In this document: positions 35,771 to 45,476 of the stretch, in pieces
Layout: every line of letters starts with the position of its first letter
How positions within the stretch are numbered: position 1 is the stretch's first letter
Assembly (NCBI GenBank): GCA_903876665.1
Contig: CAIRAY010000111.1
Location: 1-64,000, forward strand
DNA length: 64,000 nucleotides
Origin: an uncultured Fibrobacterota bacterium
GTDB taxonomy: Bacteria > Fibrobacterota > Fibrobacteria > Fibrobacterales > Fibrobacteraceae
Reading direction: 5' to 3'
The notes under the pieces: generated by a model
The model's input: the letters and a program-made list of their open reading frames with translations, nothing else
Databases searched by the model: none
Told to the model about the DNA's origin: nothing
Translations under genes and position numbers: made by a program

Positions 35771-37627
35771 ATGATGGCTGATCGTTTTGACATTCTGGTA
35801 ATTGGCGGAGGACACGCCGGCATCGAAGCCGTTCACTCCGCGTGGCGCATGGGTCTTCGTGCGGGCCTGGTGAGCATGAGTCTCAGAGCGATTGGACGCA
35901 TGAGCTGCAACCCCGCCATCGGGGGAGTGGGAAAGGGACAGATCGTCCGCGATATCGATGCCCTGGGTGGGCTCATGGGCAAGCTGGCCGACGAAACAGG
36001 AATTCAATTCCGCGTGCTCAATGAATCCAAAGGCCCGGCCGTTTGGGGGCCACGGTGCCAATCCGATATGGAAGAATACTCCAAGGCCTCCCAGCGGATT
36101 TTGGGTGCCTGTACCGGGCTTGTGTTGATCGAAGGCGAGGTGGCGGAATTGAAATCCGCAGGTCCTCTTTGGACACTCACTCTGGGCGATGGGCGAAGCT
36201 TCGAAACCCAAAGCGTGGTAATTACATCAGGAACCTTTTTGGGCGCCCGTATGTACACGGGCCTGGAGGAATCTGTCGGTGGGCGTATTGGGGAGCCCGC
36301 AGCGCAACAATTGTCCGACTGCCTACAAACCTTGGGAATACGTTTGCGCCGACTCAAGACCGGAACGCCTTCTCGTTTGGATCCCAAGAGCCTGGACTAC
36401 TCCGCCTGCGAAGTCCAACATGGCGACGACATCCCCTTTCCTTTCAGTTGGTCCACCAAGCGTCAGTTGCACAACAGGTCGGTTTGCTGGATCACCCGCA
36501 CCACCTTGCAAACCCACGAAATTCTCCGCACAGGCTTTGCCCAGAGCCCCATGTTCACCGGGATGATCCATGGAAGAGGCCCGCGCTACTGTCCGTCCAT
36601 TGAAGATAAAATCAATCGTTTTGCAGATAAAGAATCTCATCAATTGTTTCTGGAGCCCGAAGGTTTTGAGCAGGGACGAATTTATGTGAATGGCTTCTCC
36701 TCCAGTCTGCCCGCAGAGGTTCAGCTCGAAGCCCTGCGTTCCATTCCGGGACTGGAAAATTGCCAGGTTCTGCAAATTGGATATGCGGTGGAATATGATG
36801 CGGTGGACGCCACCCAGCTTCATCCCACCCTCGAATGCCGTGCATGGCCCGGGCTGTATTTTGCAGGGCAAGTTTGCGGTACTTCCGGATACGAGGAAGC
36901 GGCAGGCCAAGGGCTCATCGCCGGAATCAATGCGGCCCTCAAAGTTCAAAATCGGCCTGCCTTTATTTTAGGACGTTCGGAGTCCTATATCGGAGTCATG
37001 CTTGATGATCTCGTAGCCATTCCCCTGGAAGAGCCCTACCGCATGTTTACCAGTCGCGCCGAGTACCGCCTCTTTCTTCGCTACGACAATGCGGCCCAGC
37101 GTCTGACCGGGAAAGGAAGAGAGCTTGGCATGGTGGAAGATTCCCAATGGGAAGACTTCTTGGCCTCCGAAATTCGTCTGGAATCCGGGCTGAAAATACT
37201 TTCCGAGACCGGTCCCGATTTGGAAACGGCCAATGAGATTCTTGCGGCCACGGAGCAAGCGCCCTTGGTGGAACGCCCCCGGTGGATTCAGCTGCTGCGG
37301 CGTCCGGGTGTCGATGGGGAAGTGGTTTTTGCCAAGGCCGGTCTGCTGGATTCCTTGGACCGCGTGGAGCGACTGCACCTGCGCGCCGAAGAGCTGTATC
37401 GCGGTTTCTATGAGCGCCAGGCCCGGGACATCGACCAGCAGAAACGCCTGGAATCCTTGCGTCTCGATGCGGATTTTGATTATGCCCGTATCACGGCGCT
37501 GAGCTTTGAATCCCGGCAAAAACTGCTCGCCACCAAGCCCATGAGCATCGGCCAAGCCGCGCGCATTCCCGGCGTCCGTCCAGCGGATGTTTCGGTCTTG
37601 ATCCACTGGCTGAACAACCAGGGTTAA
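35771..37627 (+). CDS. mnmG: tRNA uridine-5-carboxymethylaminomethyl modification enzyme
   Basis: A 618-residue MnmG/GidA. FAD-binding ILVIGGGHAGIEAVHSAWRMG lies at the N-terminus. The family motifs MSCNPAIGGVGKGQIVRDIDALGG and FAGQVCGTSGYEEAAGQGLIAGINAA are present. The C-terminal helical domain reads TSRAEYRLFLRYDNA and AALSFESRQKL-like. With MnmE it modifies wobble U34 of several tRNAs. Two ATGs lie in tandem at 35771 and 35774; either may be used. Confidence 0.96.
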   Translation: MMADRFDILVIGGGHAGIEAVHSAWRMGLRAGLVSMSLRAIGRMSCNPAIGGVGKGQIVRDIDALGGLMGKLADETGIQFRVLNESKGPAVWGPRCQSDMEEYSKASQRILGACTGLVLIEGEVAELKSAGPLWTLTLGDGRSFETQSVVITSGTFLGARMYTGLEESVGGRIGEPAAQQLSDCLQTLGIRLRRLKTGTPSRLDPKSLDYSACEVQHGDDIPFPFSWSTKRQLHNRSVCWITRTTLQTHEILRTGFAQSPMFTGMIHGRGPRYCPSIEDKINRFADKESHQLFLEPEGFEQGRIYVNGFSSSLPAEVQLEALRSIPGLENCQVLQIGYAVEYDAVDATQLHPTLECRAWPGLYFAGQVCGTSGYEEAAGQGLIAGINAALKVQNRPAFILGRSESYIGVMLDDLVAIPLEEPYRMFTSRAEYRLFLRYDNAAQRLTGKGRELGMVEDSQWEDFLASEIRLESGLKILSETGPDLETANEILAATEQAPLVERPRWIQLLRRPGVDGEVVFAKAGLLDSLDRVERLHLRAEELYRGFYERQARDIDQQKRLESLRLDADFDYARITALSFESRQKLLATKPMSIGQAARIPGVRPADVSVLIHWLNNQG

Positions 37628-37652
37628 TGCAATCGGAATAGACGAGATTTAA

Positions 37653-37658
37653 TATATT
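37653..37658 (+). promoter_or_regulatory. -10 box for the small-gene cluster
   Basis: TATATT lies seven bases before the ATG at 37666, after the mnmG stop. It supports a separate, possibly leaderless transcript for the 64-residue gene and the two lipoproteins that follow. Confidence 0.4.
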
Positions 37659-37665
37659 TCCAGTC

Positions 37666-37860
37666 ATGATTGATGTTAAGTTCTCCTCTTTCAATTCCGG
37701 CTTGTTTATGGAGAAGTACCTCGGAACCCTTGTTGCCTCTTCTGCAACGGTTTCGGTTGGCCAGTCCGACAAGGTATTTTATGGGAAAATAATTGCTCGG
37801 GATGTCACCATTCATCAAGATTCAAAATTCTGGTATGTTCCCTTTGCGGGAGGTTTATAA
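37666..37860 (+). CDS. 64-residue protein resembling the C-terminus of a larger surface protein
   Basis: A short frame with its own -10 box. The second half, KVFYGKIIARDVTIHQDSKFWYVPF, reads like the end of large exported proteins with stacked beta domains (a hydrophobic strand, a VTIHQ-type turn, a VPF ending). No signal peptide is present, so it may be the 3' remnant of a bigger gene. Its stop TAA overlaps the ATG of the next lipoprotein gene (TAATG), which points to translational coupling and so to a live gene. No family name can be given. Confidence 0.55.
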   Translation: MIDVKFSSFNSGLFMEKYLGTLVASSATVSVGQSDKVFYGKIIARDVTIHQDSKFWYVPFAGGL

Positions 37861-38537
37861 TGAAATTCCTATTTTCTATCCTGATTGCGATGATGATGTT
37901 TGCTTGCCAAGGTGAAGAGAATGAGGCCTGTTTGGTTACGGATTCCTTGGACTCGACGAGTGATCTCTATTCGGTGGTTCCAATAAATACCAGAAATTTC
38001 CGATGTTTTTCCATAGATGGAATTGGCACGTACCCAGCCCCGTTTTGGTCAATAGATTCATTTCCCCAAAATCCGAAATACATCCAACATCTGAATTACT
38101 TCGGTAAGCTGAATACCTTCTATGCATATAGGGCAAAGGGAAGTACTGCTTTAATTTGGATCTATGGGGATGCTGATATCGATTTTTGTTTTCAAGATAT
38201 TACCGAGCCAACCTACTGCACTTCTGGAAAAACTCTTGAGGATGGCCAAGGGATTGGTCCCACTGAGAGTATGATGGACTCGGTATTGCGCCGGGAATTG
38301 GGAATGTTGCAATGCCAGGGGATTTCCCGTCTTCCGGACTCCCTCCTCGCACAAGTTCTCGACTCTCTTTCTTCAGGAGAGTCATTAGTGCGTGAGCGCT
38401 GTGACTATGTCTATATCAGGGATGGAGTTTTGGATAAGTGCGGTCATAAATATGTCCCAATGAATCATGTCAAGTACTACCATGACCCGGGCATCCCACC
38501 GCTTCCGGATAGCCTATACGAACAATGTGGGTTTTAG
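37860..38537 (+). CDS. lipoprotein, first of a tandem pair
   Basis: A 225-residue lipoprotein (MKFLFSILIAMMMFAC; Cys about 16) followed by QGEENEAC. The body has several Cys residues likely to form disulfides and ends DSLYEQCGF. It is about 60-65% identical by eye to the next gene, so the two arose by a recent tandem duplication. No homology to a named family is seen. It is coupled to the 64-residue gene by TAATG. Confidence 0.78.
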   Translation: MKFLFSILIAMMMFACQGEENEACLVTDSLDSTSDLYSVVPINTRNFRCFSIDGIGTYPAPFWSIDSFPQNPKYIQHLNYFGKLNTFYAYRAKGSTALIWIYGDADIDFCFQDITEPTYCTSGKTLEDGQGIGPTESMMDSVLRRELGMLQCQGISRLPDSLLAQVLDSLSSGESLVRERCDYVYIRDGVLDKCGHKYVPMNHVKYYHDPGIPPLPDSLYEQCGF

Positions 38538-38542
38538 TTTAA

Positions 38543-39220
38543 ATGAAATCCCTTTTTTGTATCCTGACCGCGATGTTGCTGTTTGCTTGCCAAGGTGAAG
38601 AGAATGAGGCCTGTAAGGTTATGGACTCCCTGGATTCAACGAGTATGTTTTATTCGGCGGTTCCAATGAAGACAAGAAACTTCCGCTGTTTCTATTTTTT
38701 GGAAATTGGCAGTAATCCTATCCCGGTTTGGTCAAAGGATTCATTTCCCAAAAATCCGGAATACATCCAACATTGGAGTCACTTCGGTGAGTTGGAGACC
38801 TTCTTTGCATATAGGGCAAAGGGAAGTACGGCCCAAATTTGGGCCGATGGCGAGGCGGTCCATTTTTGTTTTCCTCGGCTCACAGAGCCAACATACTGCG
38901 CTTCTGGAAAAACCCTTGAGGATGGTCAAGGAATTGGTCTCACTGAGGGGATGATGGATTCGGTATTGCGCCGGGAATTGGGGATGATGCAATGCCAGGG
39001 GATTTCCCAGTTTTCCGACACCCTTTTCTCGCAAGTTCTGGACTCATTGTCTTCTCGAGATTCATCAGGGGGGGACCGCTGTGACTATGTTGATATCAGG
39101 GACGGAGCTTTGGAAAGTTGTGGATATGGAATAGCACGGATGAATCAAACCATAAGGTACTACCATGACCCGGGCATCCCATCGCTTCCGGATAGCCTAT
39201 ACGAACAATGTGGGCTTTAG
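38543..39220 (+). CDS. lipoprotein, second of a tandem pair
   Basis: A 225-residue paralogue of the gene before it, with lipobox MLLFAC, the shared YRAKGSTA, SGKTLEDGQGIG and MDSVLRRELGM segments, and the ending DSLYEQCGL. It starts five bases after the first copy ends and has the same length, with no length change in between. The function is unknown. Confidence 0.78.
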   Translation: MKSLFCILTAMLLFACQGEENEACKVMDSLDSTSMFYSAVPMKTRNFRCFYFLEIGSNPIPVWSKDSFPKNPEYIQHWSHFGELETFFAYRAKGSTAQIWADGEAVHFCFPRLTEPTYCASGKTLEDGQGIGLTEGMMDSVLRRELGMMQCQGISQFSDTLFSQVLDSLSSRDSSGGDRCDYVDIRDGALESCGYGIARMNQTIRYYHDPGIPSLPDSLYEQCGL

Positions 39221-39226
39221 CTAGTC

Positions 39227-39328
39227 TCACTCTCCGGCGAGCACCGCGAAGGCGGCGAGCACAACCAGGACGGAGGCAATCTTGGCAAGCTTGATGCATT
39301 CCAGGATGATTCGGTCTTTTTGTGTCAT
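39227..39328 (-). CDS. possible 33-residue single-helix membrane protein
   Basis: In the 277-base gap before uvrA, the minus strand encodes MTQKDRIILECIKLAKIA followed by a hydrophobic segment (SVLVVLAAFAVLAGE) and a TGA stop. The charged N-terminus plus one helix is typical of small membrane proteins. No clear ribosome site precedes the ATG at 39328. On the other strand a TATAAT at 39339-39344 lies in the same gap. Confidence 0.35.
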   Translation of the reverse strand: MTQKDRIILECIKLAKIASVLVVLAAFAVLAGE

Positions 39329-39485
39329 AGGGGTAAACTATAATCCTCACTTGGAATAGTCCAGTCGAAAGTGAAATAGTTGTATACACCGGATAACACG
39401 CCTTGTGGGACAGATCGGCTCCCAGTGGGGATGGGCGGTGGGTTTGGATTGATCAAGTGGGTGCACGGGTGTGCAGTAAAAATTG

Positions 39486-39491
39486 TATATT
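39486..39491 (+). promoter_or_regulatory. -10 box for uvrA
   Basis: TATATT lies six bases before the GTG start at 39498. With no ribosome site in the gap, the transcript may begin at or next to the start codon. No convincing -35 is seen. Confidence 0.4.
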
Positions 39492-39497
39492 CTACGG

Positions 39498-42400
39498 GTG
39501 AGTAATTCTATTGTCATCCGCAATGCCCATGAGCATAATCTAAAGAATGTCGACCTCGAAATTCCGCGTGACGCTATGGTCGTCATCACGGGCGTTTCCG
39601 GTTCCGGCAAATCCTCTCTCGCCTTCGACACTTTGTTCCAAGAGGGCCAGCGGCGCTATGTGGAGTCACTATCCTCCTATGCGCGCCAGTTCATTGGCTC
39701 CATGAAGCGGCCCGAGGTGGAGTCCATCCGGGGCATTTCGCCCACCATTTCCATCGACCAAAAGACGATCAACCGCAACCCCCGCTCCACCGTGGGCACG
39801 GTGGTCGAAATTATGGATCACTATCGTCTATTATTCTCGCGCCTGGGTGTTCCGCATTGCCCCAAGTGCAAAAAAGAAATTCACGCCCAGTCGGTGGAGC
39901 AGATCGTCGATGGCCTTTATACGGACCACGAGGGCCGCCAAGTCACCATCCTTTCTCCCATCGTCCAGGAGCGCAAGGGCGAATACCGTAAAGAAATCAA
40001 GGACCTGCAAGAGGCCGGCTTCGTCCGGGCCCGTGTCGATGGCGTCATCTACCGCCTCGAAGACGTACCCCAGCTCGTCCGCTACGAAAAGCACACCATC
40101 GAAGCCGTAATCGACCGCCTCTCTCTAGACCCCAAAAACATCTCCCGCGTCCGCGAAGGCGTCGAAGGCGCCCTAAAACGCTCTGACCACCTAGTCGCCT
40201 TCCTCTTCGAAAACGGGACCCCGGATTCAATGGCGGAATTCTCAGCGAGCCCTTTCCTGGAATCGCCTCAGCGAGCCCCAGATTCCAGGCCACAGGAGCG
40301 TAGAAATAGTTCTTCTATTTCAAGTGCCGAGAACGCCGCAGATGGAGTTCGATCAGGCGATTCCCCCCCGAAATCGCCTCAGCGAGCCCCAGATGCCAGG
40401 CCGCAGGCACGCCGAAATAGTTCCTCTATTTCTAGTGCCGAGAACGCCGCAGATGGGGTTCGATCAGGCGATTTCCCCCAGGAATCGTCTCAGCGAGCCC
40501 TAAGTGCAAGGCCGCAGGAGCGTAGAAATAGTTCTTCTATTTCAAGCGCCGAGAACGCCGCAGATGGAGTTCGATCAGGCGATTCCCCCCCGAAATCGCC
40601 TCAGCGGGCCCTAAGTGCAAGGCCGCAGGAGCGTAGAAATAGTCTTTCTATTTCAAGTGACGAGAACGCCGCAATTGGGGCTCGATCAGGCGATTTCCCC
40701 GTAGAGTATCTTTTGCTGGGTACAAAGCTCGCCTGCCCAACCTGCCGCATCTCCATTCCCGAACTGGAGCCCCGGCTTTTTTCCTTCAACGATGCCCAAG
40801 GTCAATGCCCCCAGTGCAAAGGCTTGGGTCGGCATTTTCAGTTCGAAGAAGACCTGCTCATTCCCGATCCCTCGCTCTCCATTCAGGGCGGAGCCATCAA
40901 GCCCCAGGTCGCTGCGGGCAACATCATGTTTTCCAAGCATGGCTGGGCGGAATTCCGCGCTTTGGCTAAGCATTACGGATTTTCCCTGGACACCCCCTGG
41001 CAGGATCTCCCAAAAAAGGCCCGTGATATGGTGCTCTTCGGTTCCGATGAGCCCATCAAGTGGCGCGCCCAGCGCGAGGGTTGGCATGGGCCCAAAATTG
41101 TGGACAAATTTGAGCCAATTCCTGGAGTCATTCCGGTGTTGCAGCAGCTGTGGGACCAGTGGCACATCTCGCTCCTGCAAAAGTACATGCACGAGGAGCT
41201 TTGCTCCACTTGCCAGGGCAGCCGCCTCAATCCCATTTCTTTGGCAGTGCTGTTCCATGACCGGAACATTTCCGAGCTGTCGCGTTGGTCGGTAGAAAAG
41301 TCTACTCAGTTCTTCAATTCCCTGGAGCTTGCGCCCCGCGAGGAGCGGGTGGGTCGCGAAATCTTCAAGGAAATTCGTTCCCGTCTGGGCTTTTTGGATC
41401 ATGTGGGCCTGGGCTATTTGACCCTGGACCGTGGCGCAGCAACGCTTTCGGGGGGGGAGGCCCAGCGTATCCGGCTTGCAGGCCAGGTGGGTGCCGGGTT
41501 GCAGGGTGTTTTGTATGTCCTCGATGAGCCCAGCATTGGTCTACATCCTCGCGACAACGAAAAGCTTTTGGATATCCTCGATCGCCTACGCCGGCAGGGC
41601 AATACCCTGGTGATTGTGGAGCACGATGAAGACACCATGCGCCGCGCCGATCTGGTGGTGGATATTGGCCCGGGTGCAGGGTCCCAGGGCGGAAAAGTGG
41701 TGGCGCAAGGTCATTGGGAAGAGCTGGCCCGCAACCCGCATTCTTTGACCGGGCAATATCTGAGCGGTCGCAAGTCGATTCCGATCCCTGTCCAGCGGCG
41801 TCCTACCAGCAACAAATGGCTTCAGGTCATTGGAGCCACTGAAAATAATCTCAAAAATATTGATGTAAAGTTTCCAATCGGAATCTTCACCGTGGTCACG
41901 GGGGTTTCGGGTTCGGGAAAATCCACCTTGGTGAATCAAATTTTGCGCAAGGCTTTGGCGGCTCATTTCCATGGTGCCCTGGAGGTTCCTGGCAAGCACA
42001 AGAAGATTGAGGGACTGGAGCATCTGGACAAGGTCATCGAAATTGACCAGACTGCAATCGGTCGCACTCCCCGATCCAATCCCGCCACCTACACCAAAAT
42101 ATTTGATGACATCCGCGATCTTTTTGCTGCACTCCCTGAATCCAAAATCCGCGGATATTCCAAGAGCCGTTTTTCCTTCAATGTGCCCGGCGGGCGTTGC
42201 GAGGAATGCGAAGGTGCAGGCGTAAAATCCATCGAGATGCAGATCCTCCCCAATGTGGAAGTGCCTTGCGAGGCTTGCAATCGCAAACGTTTCAACGATG
42301 CCACCCTCGAAATTCATTTCAAAGGCAAGACCATCGCCGACGTGTTGGCCATGACCATTGCCGAGGCCACGGAATTCTTCCGCGACCATCCCAAGCTCCG

Positions 42401-45400
42401 CAAGCCCCTTGATGTTTTAATGGACCTCGGCCTCAGCTATCTGCAGCTGGGCCAGCCCTCTACGACTCTCTCGGGAGGTGAAGCCCAGCGCATGAAGATC
42501 AGCACGGAATTGCGTCGTCCGGGCACCGGGCGTACCTTATATCTCCTGGATGAGCCGACCACCGGGCTTCATTTCGAAGACATTAGCAGATTGCTGGAAT
42601 GTTTGCAGCGCCTAGTCGAAAAGGGAAACACCATGATTGTCATTGAGCACAATCTGGATGTGGTCAAATGTGCGGACTGGGTGATCGATATGGGTCCCGA
42701 GGCGGGTGAAAAAGGTGGAGAGCTCCTGGTCACAGGAACTCCCGAAAAAATTGCGCAGGCAAAAAACTCCCACACCGGCCGCTTCCTCCAGCCTTTGCTC
42801 GAAAAGCACGCTACTGCGTTGTCCAATCCCTCCCAGGGCTACCTCATGGCGGCGGAGCGCCCCCAGGTTCCTTATAAAGTGACTCCGGATCTCGATATTG
42901 TCGTGCAGGGTGCGCGCAAGCACAACCTCAAGAATTTCACCGTCCGCATTCCTCGGCACAAGATGACCGTGGTTACGGGTCTTTCGGGCTCTGGCAAGTC
43001 GTCCTTGGCCTTTCACACCCTTTTTGCGGAGGGTCAGCGGCGGTTCGTGGAATCTCTCTCCACCTACGCCCGGCGCTTCCTGGGCAAGGTAGACCGGGGC
43101 ATGGTGGATTCCATTCAGGGCCTTGCGCCTTCCATCGCCATTGACCAGGGCAGCGCCAGCCGAAGCCCTCGTTCCACCGTTGCCACCATGACGGAGCTCT
43201 ACGACTACTTCCGTATTCTGTGGGCTCGTGTGGGCGCTCCCCACTGTGTTCATTGTGGCAAGGCCACTTGCCGGCATTCCACTGCAGATGTTGCGGACAT
43301 CGCGGGTAAAAAATCCGGCATGGTTCAAGTTTTGTTTCCATTATTCCTCAATAATGTGGCGCGGAGTTTTATGGCCAAGGAGGCGGGCCAAGTTACTGGC
43401 CTTGCCGATCGCCTTACGGAGCTTGGGTTCCGGCGACTCCTGGTGGATGGCAAATGGCTCGAATTGCCTGGGGCAAAAATCCCCTCCAGCCTCAAATCAG
43501 CCTGGGTAGTGGTGGATCGGGTTCCGGTCAATGCCGCCAGCCGTGCGCGCCTTGTTGAAGCCGTCGAAAAGGCCTATGAAGAGGGCAATGGACTTCTCGG
43601 CCTTCTGGGCGAAGGGGTCAAGCCTGAATTGTATTCACAGGTTCCGGGCTGTTCCGATTGTGGCTGGTATCTGGAACACGATCTGGATCCCAAGAATTTC
43701 TCCTTCAATTCCCATTGGGGCGCTTGCGAGACCTGCCAAGGCCTCGGAAAACTCAATGGTTCCTTCTGCTTTTCCTGTGAAGGTGAACGACTCAAACCCG
43801 AGTTCCGCAATGTTCGCATCGCTGGGCAGAATGTTTCCCAGACCTCGTCCCTGACCATTTCCCAGGCAATCCATTGGTTTGACGATCTCAAATTGGATGG
43901 AGCCTCCCGAAAAATTTCCGCACCCCTTCTGCGCGAAATCCACGGCCGACTGGAGTTTTTATTGGGCGTGGGCTTGGACTATCTGGGGCTTGACCGCTCG
44001 GGCGAAACCCTTTCCGGAGGCGAGGCCCAACGCATCCGTCTGGCCTCCCAAATCGGTTCTGGTCTCGAAGGCGTGTTGTATGTACTCGATGAGCCTACAG
44101 TAGGTTTGCATCAGCGCGATACCCAGCAACTGCTGGATACATTGTATCGCCTGCGGGAATTGGGAAATACACTTGTGGTCGTCGAGCACGATTTGGAATT
44201 TATTCGGTCCGCGGACCATCTGCTCGACCTTGGCCCTGGTGCCGGTGAATTCGGGGGAGAGGTTGTGGCAGAAGGAACCCCCAAGGCGTTGTCGTCGAAA
44301 GCGGCCCTGGCAAAATTCCCCCTTTCCCAAACCGTGCCATTCCTTGCCGGCAAGGTGCGCGTGAGTTCGGACCATCCATTCCGTCCCGTGGGCGAAGGGG
44401 ATTGTCCCTGGATTCGTTTGGAGAACCTTCGCAAGAACAACATTCAAGATGTTTCCGTCAAAATTCCCGTGGGCCGCGTGACTGCCGTGAGCGGCGTTTC
44501 TGGCTCTGGCAAATCGTCGCTGGTCATGGATTGTCTGTTGCCCTTGGTTGCCAACGCCATCAAGCCCCGCAGCCGAAAGAACCTGGCCATGGGCAAAATC
44601 CAAATGCCCGAAGGCTTTACCGAGGTCCAGCTGGTTGATCAGGATCCCCTTGGTGGGACGCCCCGGTCTACGCCTGCGTCCTACACAGGTGTGCTGGATT
44701 CCTTGCGCAAGCTCTACGCTTCCTTGCCCCAGGCCAAGCTCAAGGGTTTTGGGATTGGTCGCTTCAGCTATAACAAGTTTGAAGGCCGTTGTCCCACCTG
44801 CGAAGGCCGTGGGTTCATTGAAATTGAAATGCACTTCCTCTCCGATGTCTGGGAGCTTTGTGAATCCTGCAAGGGCCGGCGCTACAACGCCGAAACCCTC
44901 ACGGTCCTTTTTCGGGGTAAATCCATTGCCGATGTCCTCGAGATGCGTGTGGACGAGGCGGTAGAATTTTTCCAGGACCACAAGTCCATGATCAAGCCAT
45001 TGCGGCTTCTCAAGGAAGTGGGGCTGGGGTATTTGAGGCTCGGGCAGTCCGCCACAACGCTTTCCGGTGGCGAGGCTCAGCGCCTCAAGCTGGCCACCGA
45101 GCTCGCCCGTTCGGCACGTAGCGCCAAAGGGGTGCTGTATTTGCTGGATGAACCGACCACCGGCTTGCATTTGCGGGACATTCAGGCCTTGTGGAATGTG
45201 ATTCAGGGCTTGGCCGACCAGGGCAGCACCGTGGTGCTGGTGGAGCACCACCCGGACATGATTCGCCTGGCCGATTGGGTGATCGACCTGGGGCCCGAAG
45301 GGGGGGACAAGGGGGGGAAAGTCCTTTTTCAAGGGGCTGTCGCTGACTTCCTGGCTCAAAAAGGTAAGAACGCTACTCGGGAAGCCCTCTTGAGGAAATA

Positions 45401-45401
45401 G
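39498..45401 (+). CDS. uvrA: tandem-fused (double) excinuclease ABC subunit A
   Basis: A 1967-residue protein made of two UvrA units in one chain, about twice the usual 940. Unit 1 is residues 1-1125 and unit 2 about 1130-1967. All four ATP sites are intact: Walker [37 protein letters not shown] and four LSGGEAQR signatures. Zinc-type CxxC pairs are in both units. Unit 1 carries a 148-residue repeat insertion (256-403) before [18 protein letters not shown]. Unit 2 lacks about 125 residues between CETCQGLG and CFSCEGERL, the insertion domain. UvrA finds bulky DNA lesions. The GTG at 39498 gives [16 protein letters not shown], the normal start. Confidence 0.95.
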   Translation: MSNSIVIRNAHEHNLKNVDLEIPRDAMVVITGVSGSGKSSLAFDTLFQEGQRRYVESLSSYARQFIGSMKRPEVESIRGISPTISIDQKTINRNPRSTVGTVVEIMDHYRLLFSRLGVPHCPKCKKEIHAQSVEQIVDGLYTDHEGRQVTILSPIVQERKGEYRKEIKDLQEAGFVRARVDGVIYRLEDVPQLVRYEKHTIEAVIDRLSLDPKNISRVREGVEGALKRSDHLVAFLFENGTPDSMAEFSASPFLESPQRAPDSRPQERRNSSSISSAENAADGVRSGDSPPKSPQRAPDARPQARRNSSSISSAENAADGVRSGDFPQESSQRALSARPQERRNSSSISSAENAADGVRSGDSPPKSPQRALSARPQERRNSLSISSDENAAIGARSGDFPVEYLLLGTKLACPTCRISIPELEPRLFSFNDAQGQCPQCKGLGRHFQFEEDLLIPDPSLSIQGGAIKPQVAAGNIMFSKHGWAEFRALAKHYGFSLDTPWQDLPKKARDMVLFGSDEPIKWRAQREGWHGPKIVDKFEPIPGVIPVLQQLWDQWHISLLQKYMHEELCSTCQGSRLNPISLAVLFHDRNISELSRWSVEKSTQFFNSLELAPREERVGREIFKEIRSRLGFLDHVGLGYLTLDRGAATLSGGEAQRIRLAGQVGAGLQGVLYVLDEPSIGLHPRDNEKLLDILDRLRRQGNTLVIVEHDEDTMRRADLVVDIGPGAGSQGGKVVAQGHWEELARNPHSLTGQYLSGRKSIPIPVQRRPTSNKWLQVIGATENNLKNIDVKFPIGIFTVVTGVSGSGKSTLVNQILRKALAAHFHGALEVPGKHKKIEGLEHLDKVIEIDQTAIGRTPRSNPATYTKIFDDIRDLFAALPESKIRGYSKSRFSFNVPGGRCEECEGAGVKSIEMQILPNVEVPCEACNRKRFNDATLEIHFKGKTIADVLAMTIAEATEFFRDHPKLRKPLDVLMDLGLSYLQLGQPSTTLSGGEAQRMKISTELRRPGTGRTLYLLDEPTTGLHFEDISRLLECLQRLVEKGNTMIVIEHNLDVVKCADWVIDMGPEAGEKGGELLVTGTPEKIAQAKNSHTGRFLQPLLEKHATALSNPSQGYLMAAERPQVPYKVTPDLDIVVQGARKHNLKNFTVRIPRHKMTVVTGLSGSGKSSLAFHTLFAEGQRRFVESLSTYARRFLGKVDRGMVDSIQGLAPSIAIDQGSASRSPRSTVATMTELYDYFRILWARVGAPHCVHCGKATCRHSTADVADIAGKKSGMVQVLFPLFLNNVARSFMAKEAGQVTGLADRLTELGFRRLLVDGKWLELPGAKIPSSLKSAWVVVDRVPVNAASRARLVEAVEKAYEEGNGLLGLLGEGVKPELYSQVPGCSDCGWYLEHDLDPKNFSFNSHWGACETCQGLGKLNGSFCFSCEGERLKPEFRNVRIAGQNVSQTSSLTISQAIHWFDDLKLDGASRKISAPLLREIHGRLEFLLGVGLDYLGLDRSGETLSGGEAQRIRLASQIGSGLEGVLYVLDEPTVGLHQRDTQQLLDTLYRLRELGNTLVVVEHDLEFIRSADHLLDLGPGAGEFGGEVVAEGTPKALSSKAALAKFPLSQTVPFLAGKVRVSSDHPFRPVGEGDCPWIRLENLRKNNIQDVSVKIPVGRVTAVSGVSGSGKSSLVMDCLLPLVANAIKPRSRKNLAMGKIQMPEGFTEVQLVDQDPLGGTPRSTPASYTGVLDSLRKLYASLPQAKLKGFGIGRFSYNKFEGRCPTCEGRGFIEIEMHFLSDVWELCESCKGRRYNAETLTVLFRGKSIADVLEMRVDEAVEFFQDHKSMIKPLRLLKEVGLGYLRLGQSATTLSGGEAQRLKLATELARSARSAKGVLYLLDEPTTGLHLRDIQALWNVIQGLADQGSTVVLVEHHPDMIRLADWVIDLGPEGGDKGGKVLFQGAVADFLAQKGKNATREALLRK
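40263..40706 (+). repeat. four tandem 111-bp in-frame palindromic repeats inside uvrA
   Basis: Units start at 40263, 40374, 40485 and 40596 and are exactly 111 bases apart, so the frame is kept (37 residues each, [18 protein letters not shown]...). Each unit contains GAAATAG, a five-base loop and CTATTTC, and an AGGCGAT/ATCGCCT pair spans each unit boundary. The loop of the first hairpin changes in copy 4 (TCTTT for TTCTT) while the stem is kept. The array lies in a surface loop before the first zinc motif of unit 1. The low similarity to the rest of uvrA suggests an inserted element. Confidence 0.9.
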
Positions 45402-45434
45402 GGTTTCCTGATTGCATTCGCAAAATGGAATTGG

Positions 45435-45440
45435 TATAAT
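45435..45440 (+). promoter_or_regulatory. -10 box for the PEGA/SUMF gene
   Basis: TATAAT at 45435-45440 with a TTG-containing -35-like hexamer (TTGCAT) 17 bases upstream. The transcript would have a leader of about 30 bases before ATG 45477. Confidence 0.5.
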
Positions 45441-45476
45441 TCCCCATATTGCTCACCGCATGCTCTGGGACTACTC

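Noticed and set aside
40263-40706. CRISPR array
   Set aside because: Repeats are 111 bases, directly adjacent without spacers, and keep an open reading frame; this is a tandem coding repeat.
43959-45359. Long open frame antisense to uvrA (466 residues)
   Set aside because: Mirror of a strongly biased coding sequence; no ribosome site, no domain, and the sense strand is certain.
39498-45401. UvrA fusion as an assembly artefact
   Set aside because: The two halves differ clearly in sequence and length, and the linker is a normal continuous frame; a collapse or chimera would give near-identical halves or a frame break.
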